DNA of 26,473 nucleotides from an uncultured Eubacteriales bacterium (GCA_934447715.1 CAKSER010000025.1:1-26473), one strand, 5' to 3'; positions 8,117 through 16,843 are shown, numbered from the stretch's first letter. A program made the numbers and translations. The notes: generated by a model from the letters alone, not told the origin.

Positions 8117-10066
8117 CTATTCTGTTCTTTCAAGAATCAGCCCACAGTATCCGGGAAGGTCGAAGCGAAGCAGACAGCTGCCACTTTTCTCGCCCTCGCT
8201 CACCGTAATAAGCTCATCCTTTAAAAATGAGCTGCCGCCGAATTCTTCAAGATCGGAATTTAAAACGACTCTGTATTTCCCCGGCCGGTCTACCGGAAAT
8301 TCATAGCTTTTTCTCTGCACCGGAGAAAAATGGACAATAACGGTATAGCTTTTTCCTAATGCATCGATTCTTTCATAGATTACGGCATTGTCCTCTGCCC
8401 TGTCCGCTTCAAGCCACTTAAATCCGTCCCAGCTGTCGTCGATCTCCCAGAGCTGAGGGGATGAAAGGTAGAGATTGTTGAGTACTCTTACAAATTTCTG
8501 CATTTTAGAATGCATCGGAAAATCGAGCATGAACCACTCGAGCTGATTCTGATAATCCCACTCTCTGAACTGTGCATATTCGTTTCCCATAAAGCTTAGC
8601 TTTTTTCCCGGCATGGTCATCATATATACGAAAAACGCCCTCATCATGGAGAATTTTTCTTCGTAGGAGCCGAACATCTTGTCGATCAGCGATTTCTTTC
8701 CGTGAACGACCTCGTCGTGAGACACAGGAAGAATATAGTTTTCCGAAAAGGCATACATCATCGGAAACGTAAGCTTGCTTTGATTATACTGCCGCCCGAT
8801 CGGATCCATCGATACATATTCGAACATGTCGTTTGAAAAGCCCATGTTCCATTTAAAGTTAAAGCCGAGCCCACCGTCCGAAACCGGCTTTGTAATCATC
8901 GGCCAGGCGGTCGATTCCTCCGCAATCATGAGCGCGTCCGGAAACTCTGCAAAAACCGCAGAGTTGAGCTTTTTGAAAAAGTCCACAGTTTCAAGATTCT
9001 GATTTCCGCCGAAGCAGTTCGGCGTCCACTCGCCGGGCTTCTTGTCATAGTCGAGATACAGCATCGATGCAACCGCGTCTACACGCAAGCCGTCCACATG
9101 ATACTTTCCGAGCCAGAACATGGCGTTTGAGATAAGGAAGCTCTGAACCTCCGGCTTTCCGACATCGAAAAACCTTGTTCCCCAGCCGGCGTTTTCCATC
9201 CTGCTCTTGTCCGAGTATTCATAAAGCGGACCGCCGTCAAACTCGAAAAGCCCGTGCTCGTCCTTCGGGAAGTGCGCCGGAACCCAGTCTAAAATCACTC
9301 CGACGCCGTTTTTATGCAGCTTGCTGACAAAATATGCAAAGTCCTCCGGACATCCGAAGCGTGAAGTCGGAGCATAGTATCCACACACCTGATATCCCCA
9401 CGAACCGTCAAACGGATGCTCCATTATCGGAAGCAGCTCAACATGGGTATATCCCATTCCCTTTACATACGGCACAAGCTGATCTGCCAGCTCTCTGTAG
9501 TTAAGATAGTGCTCCCCGTCCGCGGTCGACTCTCCTCCTCTTGTTTTAAAGGATCCGAGATGCACCTCGTATATATTAAGCGGAGAAGGATAAAAATGGC
9601 TTTTTGCCTTTTTGCTTCTGCCGGAAAATGCCCTGTGTCTGATTTTCTCCCAGTTTCCCTCGTCAAAACGGAGATTATCGAGGCTTTTTATAACCGATGC
9701 GGTCTTTGTATGCGTCTGGGAGCTGAATGCATACGGATCGGCCTTGTAGTGGGTTGTGCCGTTTCTTGTGACGGCATATTTATAGTAGCTTCCCTCGAAA
9801 GGCCTTTCGCTTTTATACTCTGCCTGCCAGATTCCGTATGAGATTTTTTCCATCTGAATTCCGTTGTCCCATGAACAAAAATCTCCGACTACGCGGACAT
9901 TGTCCGCCATCGGAGCAAAAACCCGGAAAACATAGGTATAAATACCCTTTTCGGGATCAAAATCAAAATGACAGCCCATAAGGTCATAGGCGCGGTAATT
10001 CGTTCCCTGGTGGAAAAGATACACCGGCAGATCAAGCTTTTTGTTTGTCTCTTTTTCTTTGATCAT
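8117..10066 (-). CDS. glgB: 1,4-alpha-glucan branching enzyme (GH13)
   Basis: It cuts alpha-1,4-glucan and rejoins the segment as an alpha-1,6 branch. The 649-residue protein has an N-terminal CBM48 domain (about 25-135, with FRVFAPMADNVRVVGDFCSW), then the GH13 barrel. Visible residues are nucleophile Asp330 in HVDGLRVDAVASM, acid/base Glu383 in MIAEEST, and His450-Asp451 in LPVSHDEVVHGKKSL. A C-terminal all-beta domain begins after about residue 540. The ATG at 10066 is preceded by AGAGGTAG. This is the first gene of the glg operon, about 40 bases after the likely transcription start, so its promoter probably drives the whole cluster. Confidence 0.96.
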   Translation of the reverse strand: MIKEKETNKKLDLPVYLFHQGTNYRAYDLMGCHFDFDPEKGIYTYVFRVFAPMADNVRVVGDFCSWDNGIQMEKISYGIWQAEYKSERPFEGSYYKYAVTRNGTTHYKADPYAFSSQTHTKTASVIKSLDNLRFDEGNWEKIRHRAFSGRSKKAKSHFYPSPLNIYEVHLGSFKTRGGESTADGEHYLNYRELADQLVPYVKGMGYTHVELLPIMEHPFDGSWGYQVCGYYAPTSRFGCPEDFAYFVSKLHKNGVGVILDWVPAHFPKDEHGLFEFDGGPLYEYSDKSRMENAGWGTRFFDVGKPEVQSFLISNAMFWLGKYHVDGLRVDAVASMLYLDYDKKPGEWTPNCFGGNQNLETVDFFKKLNSAVFAEFPDALMIAEESTAWPMITKPVSDGGLGFNFKWNMGFSNDMFEYVSMDPIGRQYNQSKLTFPMMYAFSENYILPVSHDEVVHGKKSLIDKMFGSYEEKFSMMRAFFVYMMTMPGKKLSFMGNEYAQFREWDYQNQLEWFMLDFPMHSKMQKFVRVLNNLYLSSPQLWEIDDSWDGFKWLEADRAEDNAVIYERIDALGKSYTVIVHFSPVQRKSYEFPVDRPGKYRVVLNSDLEEFGGSSFLKDELITVSEGEKSGSCLLRFDLPGYCGLILERTE

Positions 10067-10112
10067 TTTCTACCTCTTAAGCGATATGTTTTGTCATTTT
10101 CGGTATGGCTTA

Positions 10113-10141
10113 ATTTTACCATTTTTTTTGAGATTTTTCAA
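10113..10141 (-). promoter_or_regulatory. Sigma-A-like promoter of the glg operon
   Basis: On the minus strand, TTGAAA (10141-10136), a 17-base spacer and TAAAAT (10118-10113) form a near-consensus vegetative promoter. The predicted start is near 10106, about 40 bases before the glgB ATG. No clear operator palindrome or catabolite-response element was recognised around it. Confidence 0.8.
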
Positions 10142-10245
10142 TAACGAAAATGCATTTTTTTGCCTTCATGACTGCATTTTTTGATATTTTTTTGCTTAAC
10201 ATATCTCATGATAAAATTCGGGTAAAAAACCTGTAAAAACCGCAT

Positions 10246-10298
10246 AAAAAAAGCACACCCCCATCGGCATCATATTGCCGCGGCAGAGGTATGCTTTT
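10246..10298 (-). terminator. Rho-independent terminator after dut
   Basis: Read on the minus strand, AAAAGCATACCTC pairs with GGGGTGTGCTTTT (allowing G-U), with an inner CGGCA/TGCCG stem, followed by seven T. It lies 38 bases beyond the dut stop and separates the zapA-U32-dut unit from the glg promoter. Confidence 0.8.
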
Positions 10299-10335
10299 CG
10301 TTTTCTTACCTTTGCAAATTCTTATAAATCTGCCT

Positions 10336-10779
10336 TCAGCTTTTTGTTCCGGTAGAGCCGAATCCGCCGCTTCCGCGCTCGGTTTCATCAAGCTCGTTTA
10401 CCTCGACATATTCCGGAACCGTTACCGGCATAATCATAAGCTGTGCGATCCTGTCGCCCGGCTCGATAGTCTGCGGCTCGCTTCCGGAGTTAAGAACAGC
10501 GACAAGAATCTCTCCACGGTAATCGCTGTCGACAACACCGATTCCGTTTGCAAGACACAGTCCCTTTTTAAATGCCATTCCGCTTCTTGCACAAATCAGG
10601 GCAACATAGCCGTTTGAAGGAAGTTCGATTGCAATTCCGGTCGGAATAAGCCTTCTTTCGCCGCCGCCGACCGTCACAGGCCCGTCAAGAAGGGCATACA
10701 GATCAGCCGCAGCAGCTCCTGCCGTTGCGACCTTCGGAAGCACTGCCCTTTCGTTAAGCTTTTTTACCTTTACTGTCAT
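10336..10779 (-). CDS. dut: Deoxyuridine 5'-triphosphate nucleotidohydrolase (dUTPase)
   Basis: It hydrolyses dUTP to dUMP and pyrophosphate, keeping uracil out of DNA and feeding thymidylate synthesis. The 147-residue protein is the usual trimeric type. The five motifs can be read in order: AAAADLYAL, ICARSGMAFKKGL, GVVDSDYRGEI (catalytic Asp), PGDRIAQLMIMP and the C-terminal lid RGSGGFGSTG. The ATG has AAGGA about ten bases upstream. It is the third gene of the zapA unit, 61 bases after the U32 gene, with a terminator downstream. Confidence 0.96.
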   Translation of the reverse strand: MTVKVKKLNERAVLPKVATAGAAAADLYALLDGPVTVGGGERRLIPTGIAIELPSNGYVALICARSGMAFKKGLCLANGIGVVDSDYRGEILVAVLNSGSEPQTIEPGDRIAQLMIMPVTVPEYVEVNELDETERGSGGFGSTGTKS

Positions 10780-10840
10780 AATAATAACATCCTTTTTCTT
10801 TAAACTTAAGAGCCGTAAAAAACGGCTTATATGCTATGGC

Positions 10841-12568
10841 TTATTTGATGCGCCTTATCGGCTCCTTTGACGGTTGCTTATGCTTGTATGCATAAATAAC
10901 CTTCATGACCTCCGCGCGCGACTCGGTTGTAAAGAGGAAATGCCTTTCCTCGATTCCGGCTTCGTCAAGACGGGAGGTGTATTCCGCCATATATGTAGGA
11001 ACACTGTTTAATATCATATCTCTGCCGTTTTCGCGCATAACCGGAAATCTTGCGTTCTTTGTGTCGCGAAGCTCGGTTCTTCCGATCGGCTTTTCGACAA
11101 GCATCAAAGGAATTCTGCCGTAAACAATCGCGCCCTTGAGCACCTTCGAGTTAAAATAAATGTCCCTTATCTGCGGCAGGGTGAGCTCCGCCGAAAGCAG
11201 AACGCTTTCCGGTGCCGAAGAAAACAGCGAAGCTGCTGCATTTGCAGACGCGGTATTGAAAATATTCATCCGATAGTCAACAGTGACCGCAAGACCGAAT
11301 TTTTCGGCAAGAGAAATCTGTCCGATGTTGCAGACAAGAGCGCGCTTTGCCCCCTTGCTTACCGCCTTTTCCAGCTTTTTTTCGACATTATAAAGCTCGG
11401 AATCGAAGACGACCGGAGGCAGCGTTACTCCGTCTGCTATCGCTTCGTAGCCGGAAAGCGGAAGATATATATGCGCATAATCGACCGAATCCGGAATCTG
11501 GGCTGCCTTGTTGAATCTTGCACTTTCGATTATTTTCTTTGCCGGTCTTCTTTGCGGATTAAACAGCCTTGAGGGGAGCTCGACATGCTCGCCGCAGACC
11601 GTCTCTATCGGGCAAAGGCGCGGCTTTTCCGGCATTACGATCTTTAACTGCGCCGTCCTTGAATCCGCCTTGTCCTTTTCGGAGCGGACGCCGAGCATCG
11701 AATTATTTATTTTTCCGGTAAAATATCCGTCTGTAAAGCCGCCTCTTGAAAACAGGGCTGAAAGCTCTGCAATTTCCTTTTCGGTCGCCGCTCTTTTCTC
11801 GTCAAGAAGCCTGCGGTATATTCTTGTCACCCCAAAGACATAGCTCGGGCTTTTCATTCTGCCCTCGATTTTAAGCGAGGCGACACCGGATTTTATAATC
11901 TCCGGAATATGTCCTGCAAGGCACATGTCCTTCAGGCTGATCGGATATGCCCCGTCATATTTCATCCGGCACGGCTGCGCACACTCTCCTCTGTTTCCGC
12001 TCCTGCCTCCGAGCATCGAGCTCATCAGGCACTGACCGGAGGTGCAGACGCAGATTGCACCGTGAACAAACATTTCAACTTCTGCCTCGGTGCCCTGACA
12101 TATGGTCATGAGGTTTTCCATGCTCGTTTCTCTTGCAATCACAACCCTTTTGTATCCGATAGAAAACAGCCTGTTTACCGCTTCGAGATTGTGCGCGGTC
12201 ATCTGCGTGCTTGCATGCAGCTCAAGCTTCGGATAATATTTCTTTACAAGCTCCGCAAGTCCGAGGTCGGCAATTATAATAGCATCAACACCGCTTTCGT
12301 AAAGAAAGCCGACATATTCAAGCGCGAGCTTCAGCTCCTTGTCATATATCTGCGTGTTTACCGTGACATACAGCCTTACTCCGCTTTTGTGGCATTCCTT
12401 TACTGCATTTACAATTCTGTCCCGGTCAAAGTTCTTTGCGTTCATTCTGGCGTTAAAGAGCGTTCCGCCGATATATACAGCGTCCGCTCCGCCTGCAACA
12501 GCCGCCTTCAGTGTCTCGTATGAGCCGCAGGGGCAAAGAAGCTCCGGCAGGCTGTCCTTATTTCTCAT
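10841..12568 (-). CDS. U32 family peptidase / RlhA-TrhP-like RNA hydroxylation protein
   Basis: The protein has 575 residues from the ATG at 12568. The TIM-barrel start ELLCPCGSYETLKAAVAGGADAVYIG and the U32 signature around EMFVHGAICVCTSGQC are clear. GGRSGNRGECAQPCR completes four cysteines (173, 180, 196, 200) expected to hold an iron-sulfur cluster. Family members studied in E. coli (RlhA, TrhP/YegQ) hydroxylate rRNA or tRNA; older annotations call them collagenases. Which RNA this one acts on cannot be told here. The ATG overlaps the zapA stop by 11 bases and has GGAG ten bases upstream. A TTG 18 bases earlier is less likely. Translation is probably coupled to zapA. Confidence 0.9.
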   Translation of the reverse strand: MRNKDSLPELLCPCGSYETLKAAVAGGADAVYIGGTLFNARMNAKNFDRDRIVNAVKECHKSGVRLYVTVNTQIYDKELKLALEYVGFLYESGVDAIIIADLGLAELVKKYYPKLELHASTQMTAHNLEAVNRLFSIGYKRVVIARETSMENLMTICQGTEAEVEMFVHGAICVCTSGQCLMSSMLGGRSGNRGECAQPCRMKYDGAYPISLKDMCLAGHIPEIIKSGVASLKIEGRMKSPSYVFGVTRIYRRLLDEKRAATEKEIAELSALFSRGGFTDGYFTGKINNSMLGVRSEKDKADSRTAQLKIVMPEKPRLCPIETVCGEHVELPSRLFNPQRRPAKKIIESARFNKAAQIPDSVDYAHIYLPLSGYEAIADGVTLPPVVFDSELYNVEKKLEKAVSKGAKRALVCNIGQISLAEKFGLAVTVDYRMNIFNTASANAAASLFSSAPESVLLSAELTLPQIRDIYFNSKVLKGAIVYGRIPLMLVEKPIGRTELRDTKNARFPVMRENGRDMILNSVPTYMAEYTSRLDEAGIEERHFLFTTESRAEVMKVIYAYKHKQPSKEPIRRIK

Positions 12569-12815
12569 TTGATTCAAGCTCCGCAATCTTCTTTTTCAGT
12601 ATTTCGTTTTCCTCTGTCAGCTTGACCTTGCTGTCAAGATAATCAAGTGCGCAGAGCGTCAGAGCATCGATTTTGGTGCACCTCTTGTTTGCAATTACTG
12701 TTTCGGTAATTCTTCTGTCGATGATTTTTGCAAGCTCGAGCACATACTCTTCGCTTTCCTCCGAAATAATCGTAAGCTTTGCGCCTGCGATGCTGACTGT
12801 ATATTTTTCCTTCAT
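12558..12815 (-). CDS. zapA: Cell division protein ZapA
   Basis: This 85-residue protein matches the ZapA family, which binds and bundles FtsZ at the division ring. The N-terminal beta-strand domain reads KYTVSIAGAKLTIISEES, followed by EEYVLELAKIIDRRI. Next come a conserved helical region (TKIDALTLCALDYLDSKVKL) and a short C-terminal coiled coil rich in Glu, Lys and Leu. The ATG has AAAGGA nine bases upstream. It is the first gene of the leftward unit and overlaps the U32 gene. In many Firmicutes zapA sits directly before U32 peptidase genes, as here. Confidence 0.92.
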   Translation of the reverse strand: MKEKYTVSIAGAKLTIISEESEEYVLELAKIIDRRITETVIANKRCTKIDALTLCALDYLDSKVKLTEENEILKKKIAELESNEK

Positions 12816-12849
12816 TTCAGTTTATCCTTTGCATAATTGTTATTTTTGG

Positions 12850-12924
12850 TATTGAAAAAAAGCAGAAAATGCTGTATAATATTCGTCTATATTATTATAA
12901 TGTATTATTTGCTTTTTTTCAATA
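12850..12924. promoter_or_regulatory. Symmetric face-to-face promoter pair for zapA (minus) and proB (plus)
   Basis: GTATTGAAAAAAAGCA (12850-12865) is repeated perfectly inverted at 12909-12924. The rightward promoter is TTGAAA (12852-12857), 17 bases, TATAAT (12875-12880). The leftward promoter is TTGAAA (12922-12917), 17 bases, TATAAT (12899-12894). Both sets are symmetric about base 12887, where both transcripts would begin. Each promoter lies inside the other's initially transcribed region. Confidence 0.85.
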
Positions 12925-12960
12925 CAAATTCAGTCAAAAAACAAAGCAAACGGAGTAGTC

Positions 12961-13752
12961 ATGAGCAAATTCACCGACGCAAAGAGAATTGTCGTAAAAA
13001 TCGGAACCTCGACCCTTACATATGACACAGGAAAATTCAACCTTAAAAGGATGGAAAAGCTTGCAAGAGTTCTTTCGGATCTTAAAAATTCCGGAAAGGA
13101 AGTAATTCTTGTGTCGTCCGGAGCCATTACCGCAGGAATTGCGAAAATGGGCATAACACACCGCCCGAAAACCACGGCGGAAAAGCAGGCAACCGCGGCA
13201 ATCGGTCAGTGCGAGCTTATGAGAATGTACGAAAGCTTTTTTGAAATGTACGGCTATGCAGTAGCGCAGGTCCTTGTTTCAAAGGAGATTGTCGAGCTTG
13301 AGGAAATGAAGACAAATGCGATCAACACCTTCAAAAAGCTCCTTGAGCTGAACTGCATCCCGATCGTAAACGAAAACGACACCGTTTCGTCAAGCGAGAT
13401 CGAATTCGGCGACAACGATTCGCTTTCGGCATACGTCTCTGTCCTTACAAATGCCGATGTGCTTGTAATTCTTTCGGACATCGACGGTCTCTACAGCACC
13501 GACCCGAGAAAGGATCCGAATGCTAAGCTGATCCCGAAAGTTGACGAAATTACCGACGAAATTATCGGGTGCGCGGGAGGTGCCGGAACCGAAAGAGGAA
13601 CCGGAGGCGTCATTACAAAAATTCACGCAGCACAGATATCGACCGAAAACGGAATCCCGATGTATATTCTGAACGGAAGCGATCCGGATATTCTTTACGA
13701 TCTGCTTTCGGGAAAGGAAAGAGGAACCTGCTTTGAGGCAAAAAAAGCCTGA
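12961..13752 (+). CDS. proB: Glutamate 5-kinase, catalytic domain only
   Basis: It phosphorylates L-glutamate to glutamyl-5-phosphate, the first step of proline synthesis. The 263-residue protein is a complete amino-acid kinase domain. Visible motifs are RIVVKIGTSTL (nucleotide/substrate loop), VILVSSGAITAGIAKMG, PIVNENDTVSSSEIEFGDND and VLTNADVLVILSDIDGLY, with GGVITKIHAA near the C-terminus. The PUA domain that makes E. coli ProB about 367 residues is missing; shorter forms are known. proA does not follow, so the next enzyme must be encoded elsewhere. GGAG lies five bases before the ATG. The next gene starts one base after its stop. Confidence 0.94.
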   Translation: MSKFTDAKRIVVKIGTSTLTYDTGKFNLKRMEKLARVLSDLKNSGKEVILVSSGAITAGIAKMGITHRPKTTAEKQATAAIGQCELMRMYESFFEMYGYAVAQVLVSKEIVELEEMKTNAINTFKKLLELNCIPIVNENDTVSSSEIEFGDNDSLSAYVSVLTNADVLVILSDIDGLYSTDPRKDPNAKLIPKVDEITDEIIGCAGGAGTERGTGGVITKIHAAQISTENGIPMYILNGSDPDILYDLLSGKERGTCFEAKKA

Positions 13753-13753
13753 A

Positions 13754-14416
13754 ATGACAAGAAAAGCCGCAGATGAGATAATTTCAAAGCTCGAAAAGAT
13801 CTATCCCGACGCAACATGCGCCCTTGAGCATGAAAATGATGCGTTCAGGCTGTTTGTAATGGCTCGCCTTTCCGCACAGTGTACCGATGCAAGGGTAAAT
13901 ATCGTCGCAAAGGAGCTTTTTAAAAGGCTGCCGGACGCAAAAGCCATGGCTGCCGCTCCGATCGAGCTGATTGAAGAGCTTATAAGACCCTGCGGTCTGT
14001 ATAAAACAAAAGCGAAAAATATTAAGGATTCGTCTGTAATTATTACAGAAAAATACGACGGAGAAATCCCCTCCGACATGGACGAGCTGCTTGCGCTGCC
14101 CGGTGTCGGAAGAAAAATAGCAAATCTTATACGCGGAGATCTCTTCGGTCTTCCTGCCGTTGTTACAGACACACACTGCATCAGAATTGCAGGCAGGCTC
14201 GGCTTTTATGACGAGGAGCTTAGGGATCCGTACAAGATCGAAATGATTCTGAAAAAAATCATTCCGGATGAAAAGCAGTCTGACTTTTGCCACAGAATCG
14301 TCATGTTCGGCAGAGAGTTCTGTACGGCAAGAAGCCCGAAATGCGATATATGTCCGCTTGCAGAGATGTGCAGGCATCAAAAAAACACCAAAAAGAAAGG
14401 TGCAGAACAGATATGA
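13754..14416 (+). CDS. nth: Endonuclease III (DNA glycosylase/AP lyase)
   Basis: It excises oxidised pyrimidines and cuts the abasic site in base-excision repair. The 220-residue protein has LSAQCTDARVN near the N-terminus, the helix-hairpin-helix LPGVGRKIANLI with the catalytic lysine, VVTDTHCIRIA with the catalytic aspartate, and the four-cysteine 4Fe-4S loop CTARSPKCDICPLAEMC with 6-2-5 spacing. The ATG at 13754 matches the family N-terminus and lies one base after the proB stop, so coupling is likely. A TTG at 13733 with AGAGGA seven bases upstream would add seven residues. Its stop overlaps the thiI start as ATGA. Confidence 0.95.
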   Translation: MTRKAADEIISKLEKIYPDATCALEHENDAFRLFVMARLSAQCTDARVNIVAKELFKRLPDAKAMAAAPIELIEELIRPCGLYKTKAKNIKDSSVIITEKYDGEIPSDMDELLALPGVGRKIANLIRGDLFGLPAVVTDTHCIRIAGRLGFYDEELRDPYKIEMILKKIIPDEKQSDFCHRIVMFGREFCTARSPKCDICPLAEMCRHQKNTKKKGAEQI

Positions 14417-15612
14417 AGGAAATTCTACTTTGCAAATACGGCGAGGTCGCCTTAAAAGGACTCAATCGCAGCCACTTTGAAAAAATCATGCAGAGAAGCC
14501 TTGACAAAAGGCTGAAAACCGTCGGAAATTTCAAGCTCTGGAGCGCTCAGAGCACATTATATGTAACCCCTGAAACAGAGGATGACGACATCGATCTTGC
14601 ACTCGACATTGCAAGAAAGACCTTCGGAATCATACTTGTAAGCAGAGCCGTAGAGGCTCCGAAGGACATTGATAAAATCAAGGAGATTGCAAAGGAATAT
14701 CTGCCTCAGTATCTCGGACCGTTTAAAACCTTCAAATGCGACGCAAGAAGATGCGATAAGAGATTTCCTCTTACCTCCCCACAGATTTCAGCCGAGGTCG
14801 GAGAGGCTGTCCTTGACGCAATGCCGGAAATGAAGGTGGATCTTAAAAATCCGGATGTAATCGTAATGACCGAAATCCGGGACGAGCATGCCTATATTCA
14901 CGCAGGGGCATTTAAGGGCGCAGGCGGAATGCCGCAGGGCTCGAGCGGAAAAGGACTTCTGCTTCTGTCCGGCGGAATCGACAGCCCTGTTGCCGGATTC
15001 ATGATGGCAAAAAGAGGACTTTCGCTTGATGCAATCTATTACGAGAGCATTCCGTACACCTCCGAGCAGGCAAGAGACAAGGTTCTTGAGCTTGCAAGAA
15101 TCGTATCGGAATACTCCGGCAGAATCAATGTCCATGTCATGTCGCTTACCTTCCTTCAGGAGGCAATCCGCGACAATTGCGACGAGGATTACTTTACACT
15201 TCTTTTAAGGCGCTCGATGATGCGTCTTGCAGACAGGTGTGCCGATTACTATCACTGCGAATCGCTGATTACCGGAGAGAGCCTCGGACAGGTTGCAAGC
15301 CAGACCATGCAGGCGCTTTGTGTAACCGACATAATTGCAAACCGGCCGGTTTTCCGCCCTTGCATCGGTCAGGACAAGGAGGAAATTGTCACAACCGCAA
15401 GACGGATCGGAACCTTTGAAACATCGATTCTTCCCTATGAGGACTGCTGCACCGTCTTTACACCGAAGCACCCGAGAACAAAGCCGGAGCTTTCTAAGGT
15501 CGAGGAGCAGGAAGCAAAATTCGACTACAAGCATTTTGAGGACGAGGCATTTTCTTCCATGAGAACATGGGTAGTTGACGCATACCGTGACGAGCCGATA
15601 TCCGAAATATAA
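14413..15612 (+). CDS. thiI: tRNA 4-thiouridine sulfurtransferase ThiI
   Basis: It adenylates and thiolates U8 of tRNA and in some organisms supplies sulfur for thiamine. The 399-residue protein has the N-terminal ferredoxin-like plus THUMP region (about 1-165) and the PP-loop ATPase motif LLLSGGIDSPVAG (SGGIDSP at 186-192). The C-terminal rhodanese domain found in E. coli ThiI is absent, as usual in Gram-positives. I chose the ATG at 14413 because it gives the family N-terminus (MKEILLCKYGEVALKGLNR) and overlaps nth by four bases. An in-frame ATG at 14287 lies inside nth and is spurious. It ends the proB unit before a strong terminator. Confidence 0.95.
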   Translation: MKEILLCKYGEVALKGLNRSHFEKIMQRSLDKRLKTVGNFKLWSAQSTLYVTPETEDDDIDLALDIARKTFGIILVSRAVEAPKDIDKIKEIAKEYLPQYLGPFKTFKCDARRCDKRFPLTSPQISAEVGEAVLDAMPEMKVDLKNPDVIVMTEIRDEHAYIHAGAFKGAGGMPQGSSGKGLLLLSGGIDSPVAGFMMAKRGLSLDAIYYESIPYTSEQARDKVLELARIVSEYSGRINVHVMSLTFLQEAIRDNCDEDYFTLLLRRSMMRLADRCADYYHCESLITGESLGQVASQTMQALCVTDIIANRPVFRPCIGQDKEEIVTTARRIGTFETSILPYEDCCTVFTPKHPRTKPELSKVEEQEAKFDYKHFEDEAFSSMRTWVVDAYRDEPISEI

Positions 15613-15623
15613 GCTTAATTTAC

Positions 15624-15660
15624 AAAACAGTGAGACAAAAATCTGTCTCACTGTTTTTTT
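15624..15660 (+). terminator. Rho-independent terminator after thiI
   Basis: AAAACAGTGAGACA pairs perfectly with TGTCTCACTGTTTT around a six-base loop, with further T in the tail. It lies 11 bases past the thiI stop and between convergent thiI and spoIID, so it may work in both directions. Confidence 0.9.
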
Positions 15661-15691
15661 ACACTTTTTAAACCGAACACCGCTCCTGCCT

Positions 15692-16843
15692 TTAAATCCT
15701 TCCGAGCTTGACCCCGGTATAATAGCTCATAAGAATAGAAGCATACTCCTTTCCCTTTTTTGCAAGCTCGTTTGCGCCGATCTGGCTCATTCCGATCCCG
15801 TGGCCGTTTCCGTGTACCGTAAAGACAACATTCTGTCCCGACTGCGACAGCTCGAATCTGCAGGATTTCAGCCCCAAAACCGATCTTAAGTCCTTTGCCT
15901 TTACCGTGATATTCGCGACGGTAACCTCATCGACTCGGCCGGTGTTGTTCTTTGTTAAAGAAAATGACATATAAGGAATCCTTCCCTTTCCTCCGATCTT
16001 GCTGTAAAGCTCGTTTGCGGATATAACAAGCTCGCTTTTTACATCCGCCTCCGGTGTGCTTACCGAGCGGAGATACGGCACATCATAGCCCCAGAGATTA
16101 TTTGCATTTTCGGTTTTTTTGTATGAGCTTGAATGGAACATTGCCGCAATCGGCTCCCCGTCATATAAAAGCACCTCGCCTGCGGTGGCTTTTACTGCCT
16201 TTTCGATTATCTGCCGGATTTCCTTTGCCTTTTCGCTGCCGTAGCGCTCCTCTGCCTCCTCCTCCGAAATAAACGCGGCGCAGTGCTCAAACGAAGTACA
16301 TACATCGGCTCCGTCGTGCATCGAAACTCCTCCGTGATTCATTCTGTAAAGGCAATAGCTCCTTGCGGCAACCGCCTGCGCTTTGAGCGCCTCCGTTTCA
16401 TAATTATACGGCATCTCCGCCATTACAACCCCGACAATATAATCCTCAAGCGGCATTCTGACCGTTTTCGAGCTTGAATGCATAAACACCTGAATCATCT
16501 TTTCATTCTTATTTTCATTTTTGCCTTCGTTCTTATTTCCGTTCTTGTTTTGATCCTTGTTTCCGTTCTTATTTGTATTTGCAGCCGTATTTGTGTCTTT
16601 AGCCGTATCCTTGACTGTACCCTTTGTTTCGTCCGGCTCTGCGGCTGCAGTATCCGGTTCTGTTTTTTCTGCCGTCGTTTCCTCTGCAAAATACGGCTCG
16701 GTATCCGGCATGTCCGAGCTTAGCATTGCACCGCTTTCGGAGCTTCCGGATGCATCCCGAAGCATAAGCTGCGACGAAAGGGGTATAAACATTATTATCA
16801 TTGCAATTATTATATACACATATGAGATCAGCTTAAGATTCAT
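15692..16843 (-). CDS. spoIID: Stage II sporulation protein D (lytic transglycosylase)
   Basis: SpoIID cleaves peptidoglycan glycan strands during engulfment of the forespore. From the ATG at 16843 (AAGGAG six bases upstream) the protein has 383 residues. It has an N-terminal membrane anchor (about 4-23), an acidic Thr/Glu/Asp/Ala linker (30-75), a Lys/Asn-rich low-complexity stretch (85-115), then the SpoIID domain. Family marks are MPLEDYIVGVVMAEMP with the catalytic Glu143, KAQAVAARSY, DVCTSFEHCAAF with two cysteines, and HGNGHGIGMSQIGA near the C-terminus. The frame is open further upstream, but that extension has no ribosome site and would hide the anchor. It is transcribed divergently from spo0A, probably mother-cell specific (sigma-E) by analogy. 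Confidence 0.93.
   Translation of the reverse strand: MNLKLISYVYIIIAMIIMFIPLSSQLMLRDASGSSESGAMLSSDMPDTEPYFAEETTAEKTEPDTAAAEPDETKGTVKDTAKDTNTAANTNKNGNKDQNKNGNKNEGKNENKNEKMIQVFMHSSSKTVRMPLEDYIVGVVMAEMPYNYETEALKAQAVAARSYCLYRMNHGGVSMHDGADVCTSFEHCAAFISEEEAEERYGSEKAKEIRQIIEKAVKATAGEVLLYDGEPIAAMFHSSSYKKTENANNLWGYDVPYLRSVSTPEADVKSELVISANELYSKIGGKGRIPYMSFSLTKNNTGRVDEVTVANITVKAKDLRSVLGLKSCRFELSQSGQNVVFTVHGNGHGIGMSQIGANELAKKGKEYASILMSYYTGVKLGRI

Noticed and set aside
10811..10827. Small hairpin AGCCGT/ACGGCT between the U32 gene and dut, considered as a terminator
   Set aside because: The stem is short and no T-run follows on the minus strand; readthrough into dut is expected.
12569..12586. TTG at 12586 as start of the U32 gene
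   Set aside because: The ATG at 12568 has a well-spaced GGAG and the usual short overlap with zapA; the TTG has neither.
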